Shown here piece by piece: positions 45,471 to 53,845 of a DNA stretch of 64,000 bases. The notes under the pieces are model-generated. The model did no database searches. It worked only from the letters and a program-made list of their open reading frames with translations, and was not told the DNA's origin. The DNA is from Sphingomicrobium lutaoense (GTDB lineage Bacteria > Pseudomonadota > Alphaproteobacteria > Sphingomonadales > Sphingomonadaceae): contig NZ_JACICF010000002.1 of assembly GCF_014195685.1 (NCBI RefSeq), positions 186,001-250,000 on the forward strand, in the 5' to 3' direction. How positions within the stretch are numbered: the stretch's first letter is position 1; each line of letters begins with the position of its first letter. A program made the translations under genes and the position numbers.

Positions 45471-46040
45471 ATGGACATCCGTGTCGCAGGTCACCAGGTC
45501 GATACCGGTGAGGCGCTCCGCAATCATGTCAGCGAGCGGATCGAGGGCATGGCGGAAAAATATTTCTCCCGTGCCATCGGTGCCAATGTCACCTTCGGGC
45601 GCGGGCCGCATGAGGCCTTCACCTGCGATATTGTCGCTCCGGTCAACCAGGGCATGGTCCTCAAGGCCTCGAATCAGGCGCAGGATGCGCATGTCGCCTT
45701 CGAAGGCGCCGCCGACAAGATCGAGCGGCAGCTCAAGCGCTATCGCGAACGGCTCCGCGAACGGCGCACCGCGAGCAATGACCATCCGGTGGACATCGAC
45801 GCGGGCTATACCGTTTTCGCCGCCAGCAATGACGAGGAAGAGGTCAAGGCCGACAGCCCCGCGATCGTCGCCGAAACGCGCACCGACATCCCGGTCGCCA
45901 GCGTTTCCGACGCGGTGATGATGCTCGATCTTCGCAACACCAATGCCTTGATGTTCAAGAACGGCCAGTCGGGCGAATATAATATGGTCTACCGCCGCGA
46001 GGACGGGACCATCGGCTGGGTCGAACCACGAAGAGGCTGA
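45471..46040 (+). CDS. hpf: Long-form ribosome hibernation promoting factor
   Basis: 189 residues, long HPF type that dimerises 70S ribosomes into 100S particles in stationary phase. The N-terminal HPF/RaiA domain is DIRVAGHQVDTGEALRNHVS to about residue 100, with QAQDAHVAFEGAADKIERQL; an acidic linker leads to the C-terminal dimerisation domain SDAVMMLDLRNTNALMFKNG, with YNMVYRREDGTIGWVEP. It precedes ptsN, the common hpf-ptsN pairing. Confidence 0.95.
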   Translation: MDIRVAGHQVDTGEALRNHVSERIEGMAEKYFSRAIGANVTFGRGPHEAFTCDIVAPVNQGMVLKASNQAQDAHVAFEGAADKIERQLKRYRERLRERRTASNDHPVDIDAGYTVFAASNDEEEVKADSPAIVAETRTDIPVASVSDAVMMLDLRNTNALMFKNGQSGEYNMVYRREDGTIGWVEPRRG

Positions 46041-46108
46041 CAAGGCCGCTGCTTTCCGATAGGGGGCGCGCCTAGCGGAGTGCCCCCGCGTACAATCACT
46101 GAAGTATC

Positions 46109-46573
46109 ATGCAGCTATCCGAATTCATCGACATTCCGGCCATCCGGACCAGCCTCTCGGCGCGCAACAAGCGCCAGCTCCTGCAATCGCTGGGGCAGGC
46201 GGCTGCGCAGAAACTGGGCCTCGATGCCGCCGCGATCGTCGATTCGCTGCTCGAGCGCGAACAGCTCGGCTCGACCGGCTTCGGTGGCGGCGTGGCGATT
46301 CCGCACGGCAAGGTCGAGGGGCTCGACCGGGTCTATGGCCTGGTTGCCCGGCTCGAGGAACCGATCGACTATGGCGCGATCGACAAGATGCCGATCGACG
46401 TGGTCTTCCTCCTGCTTTCCCCGCCCGATGCCGGCGCCGAACATCTGCGCGCTCTCGCGGCGATCAGCCGGGTGATCCGCCATGGCGAAACGGTCGAGAA
46501 GATCCGCGGCGCGCGCAGCCGCGACGCGATGGCCGCGCTCCTCCTGGGAAGCGATGAACCCGCCAACGCCTGA
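46109..46573 (+). CDS. ptsN: PTS IIA-like nitrogen regulatory protein PtsN
   Basis: Receiver of the regulatory phosphotransfer chain (PtsP-PtsO-PtsN), with roles in potassium, nitrogen and envelope regulation. 154 residues; the phosphorylated His is His66 in GGGVAIPHGKVEGLDRVYGL. EEPIDYGAIDKMPIDVVFLL and HLRALAAISRVIRHGETVEK complete the EIIA fold. It sits 68 bases after hpf and overlaps the thioesterase gene by 20 bases. Confidence 0.95.
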   Translation: MQLSEFIDIPAIRTSLSARNKRQLLQSLGQAAAQKLGLDAAAIVDSLLEREQLGSTGFGGGVAIPHGKVEGLDRVYGLVARLEEPIDYGAIDKMPIDVVFLLLSPPDAGAEHLRALAAISRVIRHGETVEKIRGARSRDAMAALLLGSDEPANA

Positions 46574-47027
46574 CCGCGACGCCCATGGGGCCGAAGCGCA
46601 TCTTCGTGCGCTCGAGGGCCTCTACGCCTCGGCGCCGGTCAACGGCCTGTTCCGCTCGAAACTCCACCTGGAAGAGCCGGGACTGGCGCGCATCGAATTC
46701 AATGTCGCGCGCGAACATTATCATGCCGCGCGAGCCGCGCATGGCACGCTTTACTTCAAGATGCTCGACGATGCGGCTTTCTATGCCGCCAACAGCCTGG
46801 TGAGCGACCGCTTCCTTCTCACCACCGCCTTCAACCTGCATTTCACCAAGCCGATGCGCGAAGGCCCCGCGATCGCCGAAGGCTTCTGGGTCAGCGGCAA
46901 GCGCCGCGTGTTCGTCGCCGAGGCGCGGATTCTCGATTCCGAAGGCGAGGAATGCGCGCGCGGTACCGGCACCTTCCTGCGCAGCCATATCGCTCTGTCG
47001 GGTCTCGACGGCTACGCTCCGCGATGA
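46554..47027 (+). CDS. PaaI-family hot-dog thioesterase
   Basis: 157 residues, single hot-dog domain: AAHGTLYFKMLDDAAFYAAN forms the central helix with its catalytic Asp, and LTTAFNLHFTKPMREGPAIA the following strands. Substrate unknown; relatives hydrolyse acyl- or aryl-CoAs. ATG 46554 follows GGGAAG and lies 20 bases inside ptsN, so it is coupled. Its stop overlaps the DUF1491 start (ATGA). Confidence 0.85.
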   Translation: MNPPTPDRDAHGAEAHLRALEGLYASAPVNGLFRSKLHLEEPGLARIEFNVAREHYHAARAAHGTLYFKMLDDAAFYAANSLVSDRFLLTTAFNLHFTKPMREGPAIAEGFWVSGKRRVFVAEARILDSEGEECARGTGTFLRSHIALSGLDGYAPR

Positions 47028-47368
47028 GCGGCGAGCGTCTCGCCGCCCATCTCGAAGCCGCCGGGCTGATGGCGCGCGCCCGCGAAGCCGGGGGCTTTGC
47101 GACGGTCCTACAGAAAGGCGATGCCGAGCGCGGCTCGATCGTGCTGATGATTGCCGAAAAAGGCCGTCATTACGGATGCTTGGAGCGGATGCTGTCGCCT
47201 TCGGGGCGCTACGAATGGACCCGCTCGGGGCCCGATGGCGAAGCGGAATTGGCGGAAATCCAAGACTTTGTGGCAAAAAAGCGGCGATTCGATCCGGACT
47301 TATGGTTAATTGAACTGGATATCGCGGACGCCGAACGGTTCGTCGCTGAAACGACCGAATTTTCTTGA
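47024..47368 (+). CDS. DUF1491 family protein
   Basis: 114 residues. Pattern GFATVLQKGDAERGSIVLMI, RYEWTRSGP and the C-terminal KRRFDPDLWLIELDIADAER identify DUF1491, a small cytoplasmic family restricted mainly to alphaproteobacteria. No function is established. ATG 47024 overlaps the thioesterase stop. The codons near 47300 are more AT-rich than neighbours, including ATGGTTAA, here just coding sequence. Confidence 0.85.
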   Translation: MSGERLAAHLEAAGLMARAREAGGFATVLQKGDAERGSIVLMIAEKGRHYGCLERMLSPSGRYEWTRSGPDGEAELAEIQDFVAKKRRFDPDLWLIELDIADAERFVAETTEFS

Positions 47369-47548
47369 TTGTGCATGCCCACGGCTAGAATGGACCCCGC
47401 AACGTAATTGCGGGGGGTATCCTTCACCAGCACGAATGCTGTGACGTGATGCCACGCAGACGGGGAGTACGGCTCCTGGTTCGAAAAACGCCGATAGAGC
47501 GCAATCGTTCCCGGATCACCAAGCTCACCGCATCTGATACGGATATTC
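47369..47548 (+). promoter_or_regulatory. Intergenic region with perfect hairpin
   Basis: Between DUF1491 and the SleB-like gene. CCCCGCAA (47395-47402), loop CGTAA, TTGCGGGG (47408-47415) is a perfect 8-bp hairpin but lacks a T-run, so it may be a 3'-end stabiliser or protein site rather than a terminator. The remaining 130 bases presumably hold the promoter of the hydrolase gene; no clear Shine-Dalgarno precedes its ATG. Confidence 0.4.
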
Positions 47549-48202
47549 ATGCGAACTCTTCGGCGTACGGCGCTCCTGGTTCTGGCAACGATCTCGGCAA
47601 CCGCGGTGGCACCCGCGGAAATGAATCCCTCGATCGATGCGCAAAACATGCTCACCGCTTCGGCATCGCCCACCGTGGCCATGCCCGCGGTCGATGAACT
47701 TCTGAAGGCCGAGGCGACGGGCGATCCGCTCGCGCCGCTGCCTCTCGAGGAAGAAGCCATCGAGGAAGAAGAAGAAGAAGAAGCGCTTCCCGAAGATCTG
47801 CATTCGCTCGTTTCCCACTTCTGGGGCGACAATCCCCGCGACCGCGAGATGGAATGCCTCGCCGGTGCGGTCTATTTCGAAACCCGCGGCGAACCGCTCG
47901 AAGGCCAGCTCGCCGTCGCGCAGGTGGTTGCCAACCGCGCCGAATCCTCGCGCTTCCCCGACAGCTATTGCGATGTCGTCTACCAGCGCCACCAGTTCAG
48001 CTTCGTGCGCGGCGGCAAGATGCCTCCGATCAAGCGCGGCTCGAAGGCCTGGAAACGCGCGGTGGCGATCGCCCGCATCGTCGATGGCGACCATCTCGAC
48101 AGCTCGGTGCCCGACGCGCTCTTCTTCCATGCGCGCTATGTCAATCCGCGCTGGCGCCTGACGCGCATCGGCAATGTGGGGAACCACATCTTCTACCGCT
48201 AA
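47549..48202 (+). CDS. SleB/CwlJ-family cell wall hydrolase
   Basis: 217 residues: N-terminal signal sequence (TALLVLATISATAVAPAE), a low-complexity acidic linker with eleven Glu among fourteen residues near 70-85, then a Hydrolase_2 domain from about 105 with MECLAGAVYFETRGEPLEGQ (catalytic Glu in YFETRGE), AVAQVVANRAESSRFPDSY, and FFHARYVNPRW. Such proteins cleave peptidoglycan; in spore-formers the homologues act in germination, in alphaproteobacteria the role is remodelling. Followed by a strong terminator. Confidence 0.88.
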   Translation: MRTLRRTALLVLATISATAVAPAEMNPSIDAQNMLTASASPTVAMPAVDELLKAEATGDPLAPLPLEEEAIEEEEEEEALPEDLHSLVSHFWGDNPRDREMECLAGAVYFETRGEPLEGQLAVAQVVANRAESSRFPDSYCDVVYQRHQFSFVRGGKMPPIKRGSKAWKRAVAIARIVDGDHLDSSVPDALFFHARYVNPRWRLTRIGNVGNHIFYR

Positions 48203-48229
48203 AAGGTAGGACATCCGCCGATCACCAAG

Positions 48230-48263
48230 GGGGACCGCCGGCGCTGGCCTGCGGTCCCCTTTT
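48230..48263 (+). terminator. Intrinsic terminator after the cell wall hydrolase gene
   Basis: GGGGACCGC (48230-48238), 12-base loop, GCGGTCCCC (48251-48259), then TTTT. Nine perfect pairs; ends the hydrolase transcript 28 bases after its stop and just before mmcB. Confidence 0.88.
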
Positions 48264-48279
48264 GTTCTAGGCAGGATGC

Positions 48280-48750
48280 ATGGCCGACTGTCTTGCCGAT
48301 TCGCCCGCGCGTGCGCTCGATGTCGCACGCGGCGTGACGCGCCTCTTCGCCCGCTCGCAAAGCTTCATGGTGTGCGAAGTGCCGCTGCCCAACGGCCGGC
48401 GCGCCGATCTCATGGGAATCGACCGCAAGGGAAAGCTGGTAATCGTCGAGATCAAGGTCGCGCGCGCCGATCTCATGGGCGATCGCAAATGGCGCGACTA
48501 TCTCGACTATTGCGACCATTTCTACTGGGCGGTGACGCCCGAACTCGCTTCGCTCTGCGAGACCGAGGATTTTCTTCCCGAGATGTCGGGGCTGATCGTC
48601 GCCGATCGCTATGACGCGGCGCAGCTTCGCGATGCCGCCGATCTCAAGCTCGCTCCGGCCCGGCGCAAGGCCGAGACGCTGCGTTTCGCTCGCCGGGCCG
48701 CGCGGCGTCTCGCCGCCGACATCGACCCCAGTCTCGGGGACGAACGCTAG
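48280..48750 (+). CDS. mmcB: MmcB family DNA repair protein
   Basis: 156 residues. MmcB (PF06319) is needed for mitomycin C resistance in Caulobacter and has a PD-(D/E)xK-like nuclease core, here RADLMGIDRKGKLVIVEIKV with the Asp and Glu-x-Lys spaced as expected; DYLDYCDHFYWAVTPEL is the other conserved block. Cytoplasmic. ATG 48280 shortly after the terminator; no strong SOS box is evident to me upstream. The stop is part of CTAG shared with the ankyrin gene. Confidence 0.87.
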   Translation: MADCLADSPARALDVARGVTRLFARSQSFMVCEVPLPNGRRADLMGIDRKGKLVIVEIKVARADLMGDRKWRDYLDYCDHFYWAVTPELASLCETEDFLPEMSGLIVADRYDAAQLRDAADLKLAPARRKAETLRFARRAARRLAADIDPSLGDER

Positions 48751-49346
48751 GGCAGTTCGATGATCGGCCCGAAGGTCAGTTCGCTTTTGGGCTTCTTGCC
48801 GCCGCTTTCGATGATCGCCAGCAGTTCGGGATTGCGATTGTCGCGCTTGGCATAATCGCGCGCGGTCAGTCCCGCCGAATGGTCGGCCTGGTCGGGATCG
48901 GCGCCATTTTCCATCAACAATTCGACCAGCCGCTTGTTGCGCAGGCGGACGGCCATCATCAACGGGGTCTCGCCCCAGCGATTGCCCTGGTTGACCTTCG
49001 CTCCGCCCTTGATCAGCGCCGAAACGCCCTCGACCCAGCCCAATTGGGTGGCCATGGTCAGCGGGGTATCGCCCTGGCGCGACGGCTCGTTGGGATCGGC
49101 ACCATGACGAAGCAGCGTACCGACCCAGGGCAGCGCCTTCTTCTTGGTGACGATGTGCAGCGCGGTCTCGCCGTCATAGCCCTTGAAATTGGCGATGCGC
49201 GAACCCGGCTGCTCGAGCAGCGGAAGCGCGGTTCCCCCGTCAAGGTCGCGCACCGCCGACAGGAAGGTCTCGCCTTCGCTGATCTTCTGCGCGGCGGCAG
49301 GCGTGGCGATCATCAAGGCGGACAGCAGGATCCAGAAAGGTCGCAT
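48747..49346 (-). CDS. Exported ankyrin-repeat protein
   Basis: 199 residues with a signal peptide (PFWILLSALMIATPAAAQ, cleavage near residue 19), so periplasmic or secreted. About four ankyrin repeats follow: GYDGETALHIVTKKKALPWV, RQGDTPLTMATQLGWVEGVS, NRWGETPLMMAVRLRNKRLV and SAGLTARDYAKRDNRNPELL. Partner unknown. Exported ankyrin proteins of this size are common in sphingomonads and often sit near cell wall or catalase genes. Lies head to head with the cysteine-cluster gene, 57 bases away. Confidence 0.85.
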   Translation of the reverse strand: MRPFWILLSALMIATPAAAQKISEGETFLSAVRDLDGGTALPLLEQPGSRIANFKGYDGETALHIVTKKKALPWVGTLLRHGADPNEPSRQGDTPLTMATQLGWVEGVSALIKGGAKVNQGNRWGETPLMMAVRLRNKRLVELLMENGADPDQADHSAGLTARDYAKRDNRNPELLAIIESGGKKPKSELTFGPIIELP

Positions 49347-49403
49347 TCAATTCCTCGTTCACTCTTGTCTTGGTGCGCGGCTCGCGGCTTAAGGGGTTTT
49401 GGA

Positions 49404-49841
49404 ATGAATAGCAAAAAGCCCTTTTGGGAAAAGCCCTTATCCGAACTCGACCAGGGCGAGTGGGAAGCGCTGTGCGATGGCTGCGGCCGCTGCTGCCTGC
49501 ACAAGGCCGAGGATGCCGACACGGGCGCCTATTATGCCACCGACATCGCCTGCCGCCTGCTCGACCGGGAAAGCGCGCGCTGCACCGATTATGCCCGCCG
49601 CCGCGCCCATGTCCCCGATTGCGTCACGCTCACCAAGGCCAGCGTCGATTCACTCGGCTGGCTTCCCGAAACCTGCGCCTATCGCCTGCGCGCCGAGGGC
49701 AAGCCGCTCTTTTCCTGGCACCATCTGCTCTCGGGCAGCCGCGAAAGCGTGCACGAAGCGGGCATCTCGATCCGCGGCTGGACCGTCAGCGAGGATGAAG
49801 CGGGGGAGATCGAACATCACCTCATCGACCGCCCCTTATGA
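49404..49841 (+). CDS. YcgN-type UPF0260 cysteine-cluster protein
   Basis: 145 residues. FWEKPLSELDQGEWEALCDG and CGRCCLHKAEDADTG at the N-terminus, then CRLLDRESARCTDYARRRAH and ETCAYRLRAEGKPLFSWHHL. The eight or so conserved cysteines suggest a metal or Fe-S site; no activity has been shown for the family. ATG 49404 has AAGGGG nine bases upstream. The 3' end overlaps the following peptidase frame. Confidence 0.9.
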   Translation: MNSKKPFWEKPLSELDQGEWEALCDGCGRCCLHKAEDADTGAYYATDIACRLLDRESARCTDYARRRAHVPDCVTLTKASVDSLGWLPETCAYRLRAEGKPLFSWHHLLSGSRESVHEAGISIRGWTVSEDEAGEIEHHLIDRPL

Positions 49842-50514
49842 TCTCGACGGGCTCGAGCTCGTCTTTCGCCGTCACCCCCGCGCCCGCCGGATGCGCCTGC
49901 GCTACGATGCCGAGCGCGACCGCCTCCTGCTCACCTTGCCTCCGCGCGCCAGCCAGGCCCGCGCCAGGGCGTGGGCGCGCAGCCAGTCCGACTGGATCGC
50001 CGAGCAGCGCGCCGCGCGCCCACCGTCGATCCCGCTCGCCCCGGGCGAACATATCCCCTTCTGCGGCGAGGAACTCCTGCTGGTCCACGACCCCGCCGCT
50101 TCCCGCCGCCTCCATCATGGCGACGGCCGCCTCGTCGGCGGCGGCCCCGAAGAGGCCTTCCCCGCCCGCGTCCACGCCTGGCTCCGCCGCGCCGCCCGCG
50201 ACCGCTTGAGCGAAGATGTCGCATTCTACGCCGAAAAGGCCCGCGTCACCGTCACCGGAGTCGCCATCGGCGATGCCCGCACCCGCTGGGGAAGCTGCAG
50301 CCCCGAAGGCAAGCTGCGCTTCAGCTGGCGCCTCGTCTGCGCCCCGCCCGAGGTCCGCCGCTACGTCGCCGCGCATGAAGTGGCTCACCGCCGCCACATG
50401 GACCACGGCCCCGATTTCCACGCCTTCGAGGAAGAATTGTACGGCGCCCCGACGCGCCCAGCGCGCCGCCTCCTGCGCGAACTAGGGCCGCGGCTGCAAC
50501 GGATCGGGCGGTGA
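49795..50514 (+). CDS. SprT/YgjP-type M48-like metallopeptidase
   Basis: Zinc metallopeptidase of the DUF45/YgjP type. The active site is VAAHEVAHRRHMDHGPDFHA (HExxH plus a downstream His), preceded by the family segment ARTRWGSCSPEGKLRFSWRL. The start is uncertain: similarity begins at LELVFRRHPRARRMRLRYDA, but no ATG/GTG/TTG lies just before it. ATG 49795 (239 aa) would overlap the preceding gene by 47 bases in another frame; ATG 49891 (207 aa) would cut the first strand. The 3' end overlaps the convergent PBP gene by 33 bases. Confidence 0.82.
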   Translation: MKRGRSNITSSTAPYDLDGLELVFRRHPRARRMRLRYDAERDRLLLTLPPRASQARARAWARSQSDWIAEQRAARPPSIPLAPGEHIPFCGEELLLVHDPAASRRLHHGDGRLVGGGPEEAFPARVHAWLRRAARDRLSEDVAFYAEKARVTVTGVAIGDARTRWGSCSPEGKLRFSWRLVCAPPEVRRYVAAHEVAHRRHMDHGPDFHAFEEELYGAPTRPARRLLRELGPRLQRIGR

Positions 50515-52614
50515 CGGCGGCGGCGTGACCACGCGCCCCTGCCCGGGCGCCTGCTGCGGCTGCACGGGCCGCTCGGTGATCACCGGGATCTCGACGCCCT
50601 GCGGCGGCTGTTGCGGAGGTTCGCGCCGCTGACCCCGCCGTAGCGCTTCGTCGATCCAGCTGAAGCCCTCGTCATTCTCCCCGCCCTGGTCGCGCGGAGC
50701 GAGAGGATCGACCACGCCGGGCTGCAGGGGCTCGATCGGCCCGATCGGATTGCCGAATTCGTCATAGAGCGGCCCGTCGAGCAACCATGCCTCGTCGTCG
50801 GGCTCGACCTGCCATTCGGGCAAGGGCGCATTGGTCTCGAACTGCTCGACCGGCCGGTCGGCCACCGCCGCCCGCATGAAATCGGCAAAGGCGCGCGCAG
50901 GCGCGGTGCCCCCGCCCAGTCCCGGGACCGCCTTGGCATCGTCGCGCCCGAACCAGACCCCCGCGGTCAGCCCGCTCGAAAAGCCGATGAACCAGCCGTC
51001 CTTGTTCGAATTGGTGGTGCCGGTCTTGCCCGCGACCGGACGCCCGATATTGGCCGCCCGCCCGGTGCCCGATCGCACCGCGGTCTGGAGAAGATCGGTC
51101 ATGTCGGTCGCGACCCAGGGCGACACCAGCACCCGTTCCTGGGCGGGCCGATGCTCGTAGAGCAGCCGTCCGTCGGCGGTCACCACGCGCTTGATCGCAT
51201 AAGGCGGCAGGCTGGTGCCCCCGCGCGCCACCGCGGCAAAGGCCCGCGTCATGTCGAGCAGCCGCACTTCGCTCGTCCCCAGCACCATCGAGGGATAGAT
51301 GGAGATATCGTCGGTGATGCCAAAGCGTGTCGCCATCCGTGCAATGGTCGAAAAGCCCAGTTCCGCGCCGATCTTGGCACTCACCGTGTTGACCGAGCGG
51401 GCAAAGGCCTCGCGCAGCGTGATCGGCCCGAGGAAGCGGCGGTTGCTGTTGCGCGGGGTCCAGCCGTCGATGGTCACCTGCTCGTCGACCACGACGTCGC
51501 CAGGCTTGTAACCATTCTCGAGCGCGGTCAGATAGACGAACAGCTTGAAGGCACTGCCCGGCTGGCGGCGCGCGACTGCGGCGCGGTTGTAGATCGATTC
51601 GACATAATCCTTGCCGCCGACCATCGCGCGCACCGCGCCGTCGCGGTCGATCGCCACCAGCGCGCCCTGCACGCCCGAAGGCGCATGGGCGTTGATCGCC
51701 TTGTCGGCGGCATCCTGCATCTCGGGATCGAGCGTGGTCCACACGTCGATCGGCGCCGAGGTCTCGTCGATGAGCGTGTCGAGCTGCGGCAGCGCCCAGT
51801 CGGTGAAATAGCGTGCACTATTCTCGTTGGTCCGGCGCTCGAGGCGGATTTCGGCGGGATTGACGCTCGCGGCGGCGGCGGGTGACAGGAAACCATGTTC
51901 GACCATCAGGTCGAGCACCACATTGGCACGGTCGCGCGCGGCCTCGATGTCGGCGGTCGGCGAATAGTTGGACGGCGCCTTCACGAGACCCGCGATGATC
52001 GCCGCTTCGCCGAGGCTCAACCGCTCGGCGCTATGTCCGTAGAAGGTGCGGCTCGCGGCATCGATGCCATAGGCGCCCCCGCCGAAATAGACGCGGTTGA
52101 GATAGAGTTCGAGGATCTGGTCCTTGGAGAATTTCTGCTCGAGCGCGAGCGCGATGATGCCTTCGCGGATCTTGCGCCCGATTTCCCGCTCGGGAGTGAG
52201 GAAGACATTGCGCGCCAGCTGCTGCGAGATGGTCGACACGCCGCGCACGCGGTGGCCCTTGGTGATCGAATCGAGAATGCCGCGCCCGATGCCGATCGGA
52301 TCGACGCCGGGATGATGGCGAAAACGCCGGTCCTCGACCGCGATCATCGCGGTCTTCATCGTCTGGGGAATCTCGTCATATTCGAGCCAGCGCCCGAAAC
52401 TCGGCCCCATCGAGACGAGCACGCTGCCATCGTCGGCGCGGATGCGGATCGTCTGGCCGAGGTCGTCGCGCCGCTTGAGCTGTTCGTATGAAGGAAGCGA
52501 CTGGTGCGCCACCAGCACGGCAATGAACAGCGCCGCCAGCGCAGCCACGCTCAGGATGCCAGTCCATTTGAAGATCTGCACCGCGACGCGGCGGGTTCGG
52601 TTCTGCTCGGCCAT
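50482..52614 (-). CDS. PBP1A-family bifunctional peptidoglycan synthase
   Basis: 710 residues: short cytoplasmic tail, one transmembrane helix (about 16-38), glycosyltransferase 51 domain with EDRRFRHHPGVDPIGIGRGI carrying the catalytic Glu and STISQQLARNVFLTPEREIG, then a transpeptidase domain with SxxK as PGSAFKLF near residue 350, SxN as ARSVNTVSAKIGAE and KTGTT near 529. The C-terminal 90 residues are a Pro/Gln-rich disordered tail. Polymerises and cross-links peptidoglycan at the inner membrane's outer face. ATG 52614; a TTG one codon earlier is less likely. Confidence 0.94.
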   Translation of the reverse strand: MAEQNRTRRVAVQIFKWTGILSVAALAALFIAVLVAHQSLPSYEQLKRRDDLGQTIRIRADDGSVLVSMGPSFGRWLEYDEIPQTMKTAMIAVEDRRFRHHPGVDPIGIGRGILDSITKGHRVRGVSTISQQLARNVFLTPEREIGRKIREGIIALALEQKFSKDQILELYLNRVYFGGGAYGIDAASRTFYGHSAERLSLGEAAIIAGLVKAPSNYSPTADIEAARDRANVVLDLMVEHGFLSPAAAASVNPAEIRLERRTNENSARYFTDWALPQLDTLIDETSAPIDVWTTLDPEMQDAADKAINAHAPSGVQGALVAIDRDGAVRAMVGGKDYVESIYNRAAVARRQPGSAFKLFVYLTALENGYKPGDVVVDEQVTIDGWTPRNSNRRFLGPITLREAFARSVNTVSAKIGAELGFSTIARMATRFGITDDISIYPSMVLGTSEVRLLDMTRAFAAVARGGTSLPPYAIKRVVTADGRLLYEHRPAQERVLVSPWVATDMTDLLQTAVRSGTGRAANIGRPVAGKTGTTNSNKDGWFIGFSSGLTAGVWFGRDDAKAVPGLGGGTAPARAFADFMRAAVADRPVEQFETNAPLPEWQVEPDDEAWLLDGPLYDEFGNPIGPIEPLQPGVVDPLAPRDQGGENDEGFSWIDEALRRGQRREPPQQPPQGVEIPVITERPVQPQQAPGQGRVVTPPPSPPDPLQPRP

Positions 52615-52660
52615 CAATCCTCGGTGCTAGTCGGCGCAGGCCCGTGCGACAAGCGCGCTT

Positions 52661-53062
52661 TTACTCGTCTTCCTCGGCGGCAAAGTCGAGCGATGCCGAG
52701 TTGATGCAATAACGCAGGCCCGTCGGTCCGGGTCCGTCGGGAAAGACATGGCCAAGATGCCCGTCGCAAGATGAACAGCGGATTTCCACGCGCTGCATGC
52801 CATGGCTGTCGTCGCGATGCTCGCTCACCGCTTCGGCATCGGCGGGCGCGGTGAAGCTCGGCCAGCCGCAGCCGCTGTCGAACTTGGCATCGGCGCCGAA
52901 CAATTGGGCGCCGCAGCCCGCGCAATGATAGGTGCCATCGCGCTTTTCCATGTTGAGCGCGCCCGAAAAGGGCGGCTCGGTGCCGGCTTCGCGAAGGATC
53001 CGATATTGCTCGGGGGTCAGCCGCGCGCGCCACTCGGCGTCGGTAAGATGATTGTCGGCCAT
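52661..53062 (-). CDS. msrB: Peptide-methionine (R)-S-oxide reductase MsrB
   Basis: Repairs methionine-R-sulfoxide. 133 residues. Two structural zinc CxxC pairs ([11 protein letters not shown] and [14 protein letters not shown]), the substrate block DSGCGWPSF and the catalytic Cys in [10 protein letters not shown] are intact. No signal peptide with ATG 53062; an open frame upstream could add 22 residues but has no similarity. Located immediately upstream of the PBP1A gene on the same strand, 46 bases apart. Confidence 0.95.
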   Translation of the reverse strand: MADNHLTDAEWRARLTPEQYRILREAGTEPPFSGALNMEKRDGTYHCAGCGAQLFGADAKFDSGCGWPSFTAPADAEAVSEHRDDSHGMQRVEIRCSSCDGHLGHVFPDGPGPTGLRYCINSASLDFAAEEDE

Positions 53063-53151
53063 GATTCTAGTTTTCCGGTCCGGTCTCGTCGCGTCGAAGA
53101 TGTGAATCGCTATTAACCCTGTTTTCACCCCTATTGGCTAGTGTTCCCGCC

Positions 53152-53685
53152 ATGATGGACCGATTTGTCCTTCCCCTGGCGGCGCTGCTTCACGCGCTGC
53201 CTTTCGCCGTTGCTGCGCCCATGCCGGCCGCGGCACAATGCCGCTTGTGCGAGGAACGCAGCGTCCATGTCGACCAGCGCAAGGCAGGCGAGGAACGCAT
53301 CGGCCTGCAGGTCGAAACGATTCTCGACTTTGATTCGATCGTGCTCACCGGAGAGGGTTTCGGCAGCGCCACGCTCGGCGCCAACGGAACGCGCATGGCC
53401 GAAGGCAATGTCGCGATCCTCTCCTCGCGCGCGATGGTCGGCCAGGTGGTGATCCGCGGCGAGGCCGACCGGCTGGTGACCGTCCGCCTGCCCGAGCGAA
53501 TCGAGCTCTTCTCGACCGATGGCGACCGGCTGATTCTCGATTCGATCGACCATGACCTGCCGCGGATTCCCCGCCTCGATGCCGAGGGAATGCTGCGTTT
53601 CCAGTTCGGCGGACGGCTCCTCGTGGAGGGCGATGCCGAGGGCGACTATCGCGGCGAAGTCCCCATAATCGCTGAATATTTGTGA
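53152..53685 (+). CDS. DUF4402 exported protein, candidate minor pilus subunit or adhesin
   Basis: 177 residues with a signal peptide (FVLPLAALLHALPFAVAAP, cleavage after PAAAQ near residue 29). The mature part is all beta in pattern: VETILDFDSIVLTGEGFGSA, MAEGNVAILSSRAMVGQVVI, and ends DYRGEVPIIAEYL, the typical DUF4402 C-terminal strand. Two cysteines (CRLC) sit at the very start of the mature chain. Position upstream of a second DUF4402 gene, a chaperone and an usher-like gene suggests a fibre subunit, possibly the tip or base. A TTAACCCT at 53113 lies upstream. Confidence 0.75.
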   Translation: MMDRFVLPLAALLHALPFAVAAPMPAAAQCRLCEERSVHVDQRKAGEERIGLQVETILDFDSIVLTGEGFGSATLGANGTRMAEGNVAILSSRAMVGQVVIRGEADRLVTVRLPERIELFSTDGDRLILDSIDHDLPRIPRLDAEGMLRFQFGGRLLVEGDAEGDYRGEVPIIAEYL

Positions 53686-53711
53686 GAAATCGGTCCGTTT
53701 TCGATTAAACC

Positions 53712-53730
53712 TTAACGGCGATTTTACCAT
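53712..53730 (+). promoter_or_regulatory. CtrA-like site upstream of the major DUF4402 gene
   Basis: TTAA (53712-53715), seven bases, then TTTACCAT (53723-53730): one mismatch from the TTAA-N7-TTAA CtrA consensus, and the second arm is one base from TTAACCAT. It lies about 115 bases before the ATG of the major subunit. Regulation by CtrA is inferred. Confidence 0.45.
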
Positions 53731-53845
53731 GTTGCTGAGCAAAGCCGTAAGCAGAGACGGTTAATGCCAATCCCACGGATCGCCGGCCGCCTTGGCAGGC
53801 AGCCGATGAGAAATGACCATTTTTGGACCAGTGGGGAAATTGAAC

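Noticed and set aside
47395-47415. Terminator after DUF1491
   Set aside because: A perfect hairpin but followed by GGTATCC rather than T residues, so I do not call it an intrinsic terminator.
47760-47792. Short GAA/GAG repeat in the cell wall hydrolase gene as a phase-variable tract
   Set aside because: The repeat units are whole codons, so slippage would change only the length of an acidic linker.
53686-53845. A c-di-GMP (GEMM) riboswitch before the major DUF4402 subunit, suggested by GCAAAGCC at 53738 and GGCAGCCGATG near 53800
   Set aside because: The 5' half of the GEMM fold and its tetraloop-receptor pairing could not be traced; isolated octamer matches are not enough. A covariance-model search would decide.
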